From NCBI GenBank assembly GCA_043739385.1, contig JAYUED010000073.1, forward strand, positions 1-5,471: DNA of 5,471 bases. Reading direction: 5' to 3'. Positions 1-4,567 of this stretch are shown piece after piece. The stretch's first letter is position 1; every line of letters starts with the position of its first letter. This DNA comes from Defluviibacillus sp043739385 (GTDB lineage Bacteria > Pseudomonadota > Gammaproteobacteria > Burkholderiales > Burkholderiaceae_C). Made by a program: the position numbers and the translations under genes. Under the pieces are notes generated by a model, which had not been told where the DNA came from, ran no database searches, and saw only the letters and a list, made by a program, of their open reading frames with translations.

Positions 1-7
1 CTAGCCC

Positions 8-41
8 AAAAAAATCCCGCTACCTTCTAGGTAGCGGGATT
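8..41 (-). terminator. Rho-independent terminator of the tRNA-Thr gene
   Basis: A perfect 12-bp stem (13-24 with 30-41) has a 5-nt loop (25-29). Read on the minus strand, it is followed by seven T residues (14 down to 8). It lies 13 nt beyond the encoded CCA end of the tRNA remnant, so it is the original chromosomal terminator of that tRNA gene. It marks the host side of the integration boundary. Confidence 0.9.
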
Positions 42-54
42 CCCTTATCTGGCT

Positions 55-99
55 TGGTGCCGGAGAGATGAATCGAACACCCGACCTTCTCATTACGAA
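55..99 (-). tRNA. 3' half of tRNA-Thr(CGU): attachment-site remnant of an integrated element
   Basis: Read on the minus strand from 99 to 55, the sequence gives a 7-nt anticodon loop TTCGTAA (anticodon CGU, positions 93-99 on the plus strand). Next come the 3' strand of the anticodon stem, the variable loop AGGTC and a 5-bp T stem (two G-U pairs) with loop TTCGATT. It ends with the acceptor 3' strand CTCCGGC, discriminator A and an encoded CCA. The D arm and the 5' strand of the anticodon stem are absent. The retained part resembles enterobacterial tRNA-Thr(CGU) as I remember it (thrW, a known integration hotspot). A remnant that begins in the anticodon loop is the usual product of tyrosine-recombinase integration. 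The complete tRNA should be re-formed at the other end of the element, to the right of this window. Confidence 0.85.
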
Positions 100-106
100 C
101 TCCGGC
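100..106 (-). repeat. Second copy of the tRNA acceptor 5' strand, inverted relative to 59-65
   Basis: On the minus strand GCCGGAG stands immediately before the anticodon-loop sequence of the tRNA remnant. It is the exact complement of the acceptor 3' strand CTCCGGC of the same remnant (59-65 on the plus strand reads GCCGGAG). The two copies would close a 7-bp stem around the T arm. It may be a leftover of a tRNA that lost positions 8-31, or a chance or selected feature of the element's end. Confidence 0.6.
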
Positions 107-122
107 TCGGACTGCTGCCAAA

Positions 123-139
123 TACTGTCGAGTACTGTC
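123..139 (+). repeat. Direct repeat TACTGTC x2, 10-bp period
   Basis: TACTGTC occurs at 123-129 and 133-139, one helical turn apart, within 35 bp of the tRNA attachment core. A related CACTGTC/GACAGTG palindrome lies at 342-360. Phased repeats close to an att core are typical of integrase arm-type or excisionase sites, but the binding protein is not known here. Confidence 0.55.
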
Positions 140-176
140 TTCACTCTAGAAAACCAAATTTTAGCAGGCTGCATTG

Positions 177-191
177 ATGCCAAATAATGCC
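177..191 (+). repeat. Direct repeat ATGCC x2, 10-bp period
   Basis: ATGCC is found at 177-181 and 187-191 with exact helical phasing. A third AATGCC lies at 230-235, inside the spacer of the palindrome at 223-242. The unit is short, so each copy alone is weak. The phasing and position near the att core are what make it worth recording. Confidence 0.3.
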
Positions 192-205
192 TATTTCTGC
201 GAGCA

Positions 206-225
206 ACTGTGACACCACTGTGACA
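206..225 (+). repeat. Direct repeat ACTGTGACA x2, 11-bp period
   Basis: The 9-bp unit ACTGTGACA is perfectly repeated at 206-214 and 217-225. The second copy overlaps the left arm of the palindrome at 223-242. This is the strongest tandem repeat in the leader region. It is a candidate binding site for the recombination directionality factor, for the integrase, or for a regulator of the first gene. Confidence 0.6.
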
Positions 226-242
226 TGGGAATGCCCCCATGT
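223..242. promoter_or_regulatory. 7-bp palindrome, possible operator upstream of the DUF6499 gene
   Basis: ACATGGG (223-229) and CCCATGT (236-242) form a perfect 7-bp inverted repeat with a 6-bp spacer, 60 bp before the first start codon. A weaker 5-bp inverted repeat follows (AGACT 265-269 and AGTCT 276-280). I could not find a convincing -35/-10 pair between 240 and 300. The operator role is therefore inferred only from symmetry and position. Confidence 0.35.
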
Positions 243-301
243 AGGCTGTCTTGTCGCATCTGGCAGACTAGTGTCAGTCTATTTGTTGTGGGATTTGATT
301 G

Positions 302-1186
302 ATGGCGCAGCGCAAACCGAAAAGGCCAGTCACGGACAGGGCACTGTCATCAAGACAGTGGGCTTGGGAATTTCTTCGATTCAACGCAGAGTACCGCAAA
401 GCATACGTAGCATGGTTAGAACTCCCGGAATCGGTTCGGAATGCGTCGGTGTCATCTACTGGCACGCCCCTAGGTGACTGCCCACCGGACACGTCGATGT
501 CATTTTTTAAAGTGACCCCGTTTGCGCAGATAGACGAAACCGTATCTGAATGGCTTGCCCGAACTGAAGATGAACGCAAGTCTGGTTGGAGTGTCCAGCC
601 TTCTTCAAACCTCACCCCTCCAAAAGACTTTTTGATTTCCGATTGGGTTGATCCCAAGGTATCGCCTTTGCCAAAGGAAAAAGAACACATTTGGGACAAG
701 TTCAGTGTGGACGCTGTTGTCGGTCTGGTCACAGATAAGCATTTGCCTAAGCGTGCAGCGGTATCCGTACCTCCGTTGACAGACATACATGAACTCGCAT
801 TCATCGTTGATGTTCGTAGTCCTTTGGGCGCCCTTGAAAAGCAGTTCAAAGAGGCAGTGCTTTCGCACCGAGCCGCTCTTTACGCACGTAGTGTCGGCGA
901 AGCGCCAGTTCCCTACGATGGCAAGCCCGTCATTAACAGCGGTGGAATCTACGAAAAGTTAATCGTGATTCTTCAGCGACTGGATCGAGGTGAAACCGAG
1001 GACGACGTTCGCCGCAAGGAGAAGTCTGGAGGCCAGAAATTGCCCCATGGGTCACCGTACATAGACAATATGAAAACCCAAATTCCTGATGCCATAGCAC
1101 TGAGGGACGGAGGGTATAAACTGATCGCTTACCGTGATGATTTTGTAGGCAATTTGAAGAAGAGGCCTGCGACCGGAGAAACTTAG
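302..1186 (+). CDS. DUF6499-type 'transcriptional regulator domain' protein
   Basis: This 294-aa protein carries near its N terminus (about residues 14-35) the signature RQWAWEFLRFNAEYRKAY. That closely resembles the DUF6499 domain, annotated as a transcriptional regulator domain, seen in proteobacterial integrative elements and plasmids. The C-terminal third (about 175-280) has an IYEKLIVILQRLDRGET helix and ends its folded part with ALRDGGYKLIAYRD. This is reminiscent of the DUF2285-like tail often found with DUF6499, but that match is looser. The middle is acidic and unrecognised. I chose the ATG at 302 over the in-frame TTG at 299; a weak Shine-Dalgarno (GTGGGA, 288-293) sits 8 nt upstream. 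A CACTGTC/GACAGTG palindrome lies inside codons 14-20. As the first gene after the att site it could be a regulator of the element. The domain call is from recognition, not a search, and the biochemical role is unknown. Confidence 0.7.
   Translation: MAQRKPKRPVTDRALSSRQWAWEFLRFNAEYRKAYVAWLELPESVRNASVSSTGTPLGDCPPDTSMSFFKVTPFAQIDETVSEWLARTEDERKSGWSVQPSSNLTPPKDFLISDWVDPKVSPLPKEKEHIWDKFSVDAVVGLVTDKHLPKRAAVSVPPLTDIHELAFIVDVRSPLGALEKQFKEAVLSHRAALYARSVGEAPVPYDGKPVINSGGIYEKLIVILQRLDRGETEDDVRRKEKSGGQKLPHGSPYIDNMKTQIPDAIALRDGGYKLIAYRDDFVGNLKKRPATGET
342..360. repeat. Intragenic palindrome CACTGTC-N5-GACAGTG
   Basis: A perfect 7-bp inverted repeat (342-348 and 354-360, spacer ATCAA) lies 40 bp into the first gene. 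Its half-site differs by one base from the TACTGTC tandem repeat at 123-139. The same factor might therefore contact both places, for example as an internal operator. It encodes part of the TDRALSSRQWAW region, so coding constraint could also explain it. Confidence 0.4.
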
Positions 1187-1211
1187 CATCTGCACTATTT
1201 CCCTTAGAGAA

Positions 1212-1242
1212 ATCGTAGTCAAAAACTACGATCACCAGTGAT
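1212..1242. promoter_or_regulatory. Two adjacent palindromes upstream of the AlpA-like gene
   Basis: ATCGTAGT (1212-1219) pairs perfectly with ACTACGAT (1225-1232) across a CAAAA spacer. A second palindrome, ATCAC-CA-GTGAT (1231-1242), overlaps its last two bases. There is no T-run after either, so a simple terminator is unlikely. The pair lies between the stop of the DUF6499 gene (1186) and the chosen GTG start at 1284. This suits an operator for a small DNA-binding protein, possibly self-regulation. No clear promoter hexamers are visible. Confidence 0.5.
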
Positions 1243-1271
1243 GCGCAATCGTGCTCATCGCTAGACTCTCT

Positions 1272-1277
1272 AAGGAG
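1272..1277 (+). promoter_or_regulatory. Ribosome binding site that fixes the GTG start at 1284
   Basis: AAGGAG is followed by a 6-nt spacer (AAAATC) and then GTG at 1284. This near-consensus Shine-Dalgarno lies inside the longer open frame that begins at 1251. It therefore argues that translation starts at 1284, not 1251. Confidence 0.8.
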
Positions 1278-1283
1278 AAAATC

Positions 1284-1691
1284 GTGTCAGTAACGCTATC
1301 TCAAGTCCCGCTTCGACGCAGCCCGTTAGCGGTAAAAAACTTCTTCAACTCATTGAACCCCGTCAAGCATATTGCCCTTGACGGGAAGGCTCGCACCGCA
1401 GCACGTTTGGCATCTCCAACCGTGCCATCTGGTAACGCCACCAATCAGGTTTGGTTCCGCGTCTGTCAACTGGCCGATAAACATAAGCAGTTTACTGAGA
1501 ACGCGATTCGTGCACAAATCTTTGCGGCCAAGCCCCGCCTTAGTGCAAAGACTAAGAACGGGAATTCTTGGATTGATGGCAACGGTTTATCTCCTGCAAT
1601 CCGAAAGTGTGGGCGCACTGTTCTGATCAACGAACCGATGTACGCAATGTGGCTTGCCACAGGCTCCTGCGGCGAAGGGTTCGACAAATGA
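1284..1691 (+). CDS. AlpA/excisionase-like small DNA-binding protein (putative)
   Basis: The product is 135 aa and basic. The C-terminal half (about residues 70-126) runs FTENAIRAQIF, a linker, then GLSPAIRKCGRTVLINEPMY and MWLATG. That order resembles small proteobacterial helix-turn-helix proteins of the AlpA/excisionase (MerR-like) type, which end in a 'GRRVLIDE..F..WL' wing. The N-terminal 65 residues are rich in Arg, Lys and Ser and are not recognised. The GTG start is chosen because of the AAGGAG at 1272-1277. The stop overlaps the next start as ATGA (1688-1691), so the two are probably translationally coupled. In integrated elements such proteins often act as recombination directionality factors or regulators of the integrase, which fits the phased repeats near the att site. 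The family call is moderate. The palindromes upstream suggest it may regulate itself. Confidence 0.6.
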   Translation: MSVTLSQVPLRRSPLAVKNFFNSLNPVKHIALDGKARTAARLASPTVPSGNATNQVWFRVCQLADKHKQFTENAIRAQIFAAKPRLSAKTKNGNSWIDGNGLSPAIRKCGRTVLINEPMYAMWLATGSCGEGFDK

Positions 1692-2143
1692 TCACTACAT
1701 TGAAACGCCTGGATCTCAGCGCCATCATTGCTGACGAGTCATTGTCATTGCACAAATCACTGCGAACACGCATCGCTACTGATGGACTGTTTGCCAGTGT
1801 TAAGGTGATTGACCTTGAGCATGTGTACCTGTCGGATGAGGCTGAGGCGGCGCTGAAACGCTGCTATCTCACCGCACCCTACCTGCTCGATAAATTCGGC
1901 AAGCATTACAAGGAAAGCATCATTGGAACCGTCACACGCGGCAACCTCAAAGGTGCGAAGTACATCAATCCTGAAGCCAACGAATACGTTCATCCAACAG
2001 ATGGAGGTATCGACATTGTGGTCGCTGGTAAGTGCGTTGAACTTGATAACCGCACCACGCGCCAAGTTCACATCACATGCCGCCCTCAGCAGTCCGTAAA
2101 AGCTAGTGAGCCTTCAAACACTTTGGAAGAAGCGGGGCTGTAA
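1688..2143 (+). CDS. Hypothetical protein, 151 aa, translationally coupled
   Basis: I do not recognise this protein. The ATG at 1688 overlaps the preceding stop codon in an ATGA arrangement. A good Shine-Dalgarno (GAAGGG, 1674-1679) lies 8 nt upstream; this start is preferred to the longer upstream frame from 1607, which would overlap the previous gene. The N-terminal third contains a DLEHVYLSDEAEAALKRCYL stretch that looks alpha-helical. The middle (about residues 80-115) is rich in Gly and beta-formers. The tail (from about residue 132) is polar and probably disordered. There is no signal peptide or membrane segment. Its place in a two-gene unit with a putative excisionase-like regulator, directly before the helicase gene, suggests a role in regulation or replication of the element, but nothing in the sequence fixes this. 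Confidence 0.75.
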   Translation: MITTLKRLDLSAIIADESLSLHKSLRTRIATDGLFASVKVIDLEHVYLSDEAEAALKRCYLTAPYLLDKFGKHYKESIIGTVTRGNLKGAKYINPEANEYVHPTDGGIDIVVAGKCVELDNRTTRQVHITCRPQQSVKASEPSNTLEEAGL

Positions 2144-2164
2144 ATAGTCGGCATATCAACAACT

Positions 2165-2194
2165 TGGGCGTGGTGCATTTGCGTGCCACGCCCA
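2165..2194 (+). promoter_or_regulatory. Stable hairpin abutting the helicase ribosome binding site
   Basis: TGGGCGTGG (2165-2173) and CCACGCCCA (2186-2194) form a perfect 9-bp G+C-rich stem with a 12-nt loop, extendable by G-U pairs. The AGAAAGG Shine-Dalgarno (2194-2200) begins at the last base of the stem, and the ATG follows at 2208. No T-run follows, so it is not a standard intrinsic terminator. It could attenuate read-through, protect the helicase mRNA 5' end, or be bound by a protein that controls helicase translation. Confidence 0.55.
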
Positions 2195-2207
2195 GAAAGG
2201 CAATTCA

Positions 2208-3197
2208 ATGAGTACGAATCGAATATCGGCCAAAAAAGGCACCAGAAATGATGCTTCAATTAAGCATCAGTCAGTCACTGTTTCCCGTGCAAACGAGATT
2301 CATTTTCAGCCGTGTGAACGCATGACTTTGATCCCCGCAAACGAACTGGTCAAGCTGTCCATCCCTACCCGTAAAAAGCACTGGGGCCCCTTCATTCAGT
2401 CTAACCAAACAGGCATGATTTATGGGGAACGTGGTGGTGGCAAAACGTGGGAAGCAATGGGTCTCGCCATCTCCATTGCCACGTGCACGGAATTCTTGGG
2501 CAACAAACCAAAGAACGCCCGTCGTGTGATCTACCTTGACGGTGAAATGGACCTTGTGACGTTTCAAAAGCGGATACACCAAATCTGCGAGAGCTTGGGC
2601 GTTGAACCGCCAGCAAGCCTGAAGGTCTTCACCCCCGAATCATTTACCGACTTGCTGCCATCTATCAATACCCCAGAAGGGCAAAAACTCATCGACAAGA
2701 TGATTGGAACTGACTGGGATGTTTTGTTCGTTGACAACTACTCAGCCTGGAGCAGTGATGGTCGTGAAACCGCCGAAGCATGGGCACCCTTTATGCGTTG
2801 GATGCTTGGACATAAGCGCGCTGGTCGTACTGTCATCGTCATTCACCATTCCGGCAAGGCGGGCAAGCAGCGGGGTAGCAGCAAGCACGAAGATGCCCTT
2901 GACTGGTCGATCAACCTTTTGCCAGATAAGCAAGGTCTCAAAGATGGTGCACTCCGTTTTAGTCTTGTTTGGGAAAAAGCGCGTCACCTTGCAAGCGACC
3001 AAATTACACCTATCGCCGTCACCATGCAACGTGGTGAAGACGGTACTTTGGTGTGGAATCACCAGCACGGCACGCACAAAGACCCCAAGATGGTCAAAGC
3101 AGAAAAGTTAAAAGCAGAAGGTGCAAGCAACACCGAAATAGCCCAAAAGCTCGATGTTGACCGCACAACTGTGGGCCGCTGGCTTAAAGCCGCCTGA
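2208..3197 (+). CDS. RepA-like replicative helicase / AAA ATPase with C-terminal HTH
   Basis: This 329-aa protein belongs to the RecA-fold ATPases of the plasmid RepA (RSF1010 type)/AAA_25 group. These act as hexameric 5'-3' helicases that unwind the origin of small replicons. The Walker A motif is GERGGGKT at residues 73-80. A strand with the family's YLDGEMD (109-115) carries the likely catalytic Glu. Walker B is DVLFVDN (171-177). The conserved VIHHSGKAGKQRGSS segment (211-225) follows, and an EKAR at 256-259 may supply an arginine contact. The first 55 residues look like a flexible leader. The last 26 (304-329), with NTEIAQKLDVDRTTVGRWL, form a resolvase/sigma-like helix-turn-helix, which could tether the ATPase to specific DNA. 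The ATG at 2208 has AAGG 7 nt upstream. The initiator gene follows after 137 bp, giving a replication module. Confidence 0.88.
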   Translation: MSTNRISAKKGTRNDASIKHQSVTVSRANEIHFQPCERMTLIPANELVKLSIPTRKKHWGPFIQSNQTGMIYGERGGGKTWEAMGLAISIATCTEFLGNKPKNARRVIYLDGEMDLVTFQKRIHQICESLGVEPPASLKVFTPESFTDLLPSINTPEGQKLIDKMIGTDWDVLFVDNYSAWSSDGRETAEAWAPFMRWMLGHKRAGRTVIVIHHSGKAGKQRGSSKHEDALDWSINLLPDKQGLKDGALRFSLVWEKARHLASDQITPIAVTMQRGEDGTLVWNHQHGTHKDPKMVKAEKLKAEGASNTEIAQKLDVDRTTVGRWLKAA

Positions 3198-3334
3198 TGC
3201 AGCCGTGCAAACACTAGCACACGCGCCGATGCACGCACTCGCAGCCATAAGCACGCTGACAGTCATGCGCGGTGCCGTGTGTGAAGTAGAGCTATGTAGA
3301 TTACTCTCACATTAGATATAGGCATAGATAAGCC
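3198..3334. other. Repeat-rich intergenic region, candidate replication origin
   Basis: This 137-bp gap lies between the helicase and the initiator gene. Its left part is G+C-rich with recurring GCACRC units (3217, 3231 and 3251, the last two 20 bp apart) and GCAGCC at 3199 and 3241. CACACG (3218-3223) and CGTGTG (3276-3281) can pair across it. The right part is A+T-rich with four TAGA units (3287, 3297, 3313, 3325). Repeats next to an easily melted stretch, beside an initiator gene, are typical of origins. The region must also hold the promoter and ribosome binding site of the initiator gene. The Shine-Dalgarno is weak (only ATAAG near 3328-3332), and I could not pick confident promoter hexamers. 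Confidence 0.4.
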
Positions 3335-4501
3335 ATGATTGACTATTTCAACGTATCAGTAGATGGAGACGACTTTCCAACTATTGGGAAAGAATTTAGA
3401 ACCAAGCAGCCCGGTGGAGCTAGAACCAAGTCGTTTACCGAGGTCGTAGTTCGTGCAGCCAGTGGTGCCCCAGAGTTCCGAGCACGAGTCGAGACCAAAG
3501 AAAAACGAATGCGGTTCTGGGGTTCACCAGCGGCATGGTTGCAGGGCCATAACGGCATGGGTAGCAATGATTTCCAACCGCTGGTTAAGGCAAGTATTTT
3601 GTTGGTCTTTGAGACACTGAAACTGGATTGCCCAGCCTCAGTGATGGAAGCGATTTCCACCGGGGAATACGACGTTGATGAGGTGCATGTTGCCGAGCAA
3701 TATCGCATGCCTCACCAGTTGGTCGGGCCACTGAGTGACAACATTCGAAGGTATGGTGATTCGTCCCTTCAATCTGTGCCCATCGACAAAGGAGTTGGCA
3801 TTCGCTTGTGGCCGAATTCTCGTGACCGCCATGTCCTAATCTACGACAAATATCACTACTTTATAGATAAGTTTTGGAGGCACAGAAAGAAGCTTCTGGG
3901 CAACATGCCCCTCAATATTGACCGATTCGGAACCGAGGCAGCATTTGAGAAGATGCTGGATGAAGTGCTGGAACAGGGCATCCGCATCGAAACGCGGGCG
4001 AAACTGATGTTGAACAGCAAGACAAATCCTCTCAATAGAGGCGTGCATTGGAAGCCTGAAACGGCACGCGAACTGCATCGCAAAGTGCTAGAAAGCATCC
4101 CTCTTGCTGATCTTCCGCCAATTCATTTTCAGGAACAGCTTTTGGTGACTGCAAACACAGACCACAAGATGCTGATTGCGCTGTGGCTTACGGGGAGGGA
4201 TATGAAGCAGTTCTTCAACAGCGATGCCACCTACTACCGACGACGCACAGAAATGATTAATCGGTACGGTTTCGATATGTCCATACCCCCAATGCCTGAG
4301 TGCGGAATCCGCTGGGCAGACGTGATTGCACCCAGCTCAATTATTGAAGTACCAGAGTGGGCAAAAGAAAGCGGGTTTGTGTATGAGCCGGAACGGTGGA
4401 GTGGTTGGCACAACCCTACCCAAAATCACCGTGCATGGCTTCGGCCCGAGCCTGAAATCCGCTTCGGCAAGGCGAGAAAAGCGGCCGCTGATTCGCGCTG
4501 A
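3335..4501 (+). CDS. Phage/plasmid replication initiator, gene II/X family
   Basis: The 388-aa product matches the replication initiators of filamentous phages and related elements (gene II/X, RstA-like). These nick the double-strand origin and start rolling-circle replication. It begins MIDYFNVSV, as the family does. It has the hallmark WGSPAAWLQGHNGMGSNDF at 62-80, an EVHVAEQYRMP strand (116-126) where the family has a metal-site-like segment, and a tyrosine-rich VLIYDKYHYF (167-176). Then come RIETRAK (217-223) and YYRRRTEMINRYGFDMSIPP (300-319), the usual C-terminal element. The length is near the family norm and no frameshift is apparent. The ATG at 3335 is supported by the family-like N terminus, although its Shine-Dalgarno is poor. 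Terminator-like hairpin 4522-4548 follows. Pairing with a RepA-type helicase is unusual, because filamentous phages use a host helicase. Confidence 0.87.
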   Translation: MIDYFNVSVDGDDFPTIGKEFRTKQPGGARTKSFTEVVVRAASGAPEFRARVETKEKRMRFWGSPAAWLQGHNGMGSNDFQPLVKASILLVFETLKLDCPASVMEAISTGEYDVDEVHVAEQYRMPHQLVGPLSDNIRRYGDSSLQSVPIDKGVGIRLWPNSRDRHVLIYDKYHYFIDKFWRHRKKLLGNMPLNIDRFGTEAAFEKMLDEVLEQGIRIETRAKLMLNSKTNPLNRGVHWKPETARELHRKVLESIPLADLPPIHFQEQLLVTANTDHKMLIALWLTGRDMKQFFNSDATYYRRRTEMINRYGFDMSIPPMPECGIRWADVIAPSSIIEVPEWAKESGFVYEPERWSGWHNPTQNHRAWLRPEPEIRFGKARKAAADSR

Positions 4502-4521
4502 ATTTCAGGCTCAAAAGTGTT

Positions 4522-4564
4522 GCCGCGCACTGTAACAAGTGCGGCGGCTTGGTTCACATTTTTT
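4522..4564. terminator. Probably bidirectional terminator between converging genes
   Basis: GCCGCGCACT (4522-4531) pairs with AGTGCGGCGGC (4538-4548), giving 10 bp with one bulged G and a 6-nt loop. On the plus strand a run of six T residues (4559-4564) follows after a short gap, and AAAAGTG before the stem can pair with CACATTTT to bring the T-run closer. On the minus strand TTTT follows at 4516-4513. It lies between the initiator stop (4501, plus) and the end of the minus-strand pseudogene (4568), so it can serve both. Confidence 0.65.
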
Positions 4565-4567
4565 CGA

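Noticed and set aside
1..240. Minus-strand open frame of 79 codons crossing the tRNA remnant and terminator
   Set aside because: It reads through a tRNA half and a terminator stem, so coding is implausible.
107..240. CRISPR-like array from the short repeats near the att site
   Set aside because: The repeats are 5-9 bp with 10-11 bp periods and differ from each other. There are no 25-40 bp repeats or spacers.
251..285. Sigma-70 promoter for the first gene (TTGTCG with a TATTTG or TAGTGT -10)
   Set aside because: Spacings of 12 or 23 bp do not fit the required 16-18 bp, so no confident promoter was called.
187..477. Plus-strand open frame of 96 codons
   Set aside because: It overlaps the repeat-rich leader and the start of the DUF6499 gene in another frame, with no recognisable protein features.
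274..849. Minus-strand open frame of 191 codons
   Set aside because: It lies entirely opposite the DUF6499 gene, has no ribosome binding site and has a Ser/Thr/Cys-rich composition typical of antisense frames.
1212..1232. Intrinsic terminator after the DUF6499 gene
   Set aside because: The stem has only 8 mixed base pairs and no T-run on either strand, so an operator reading is more likely.
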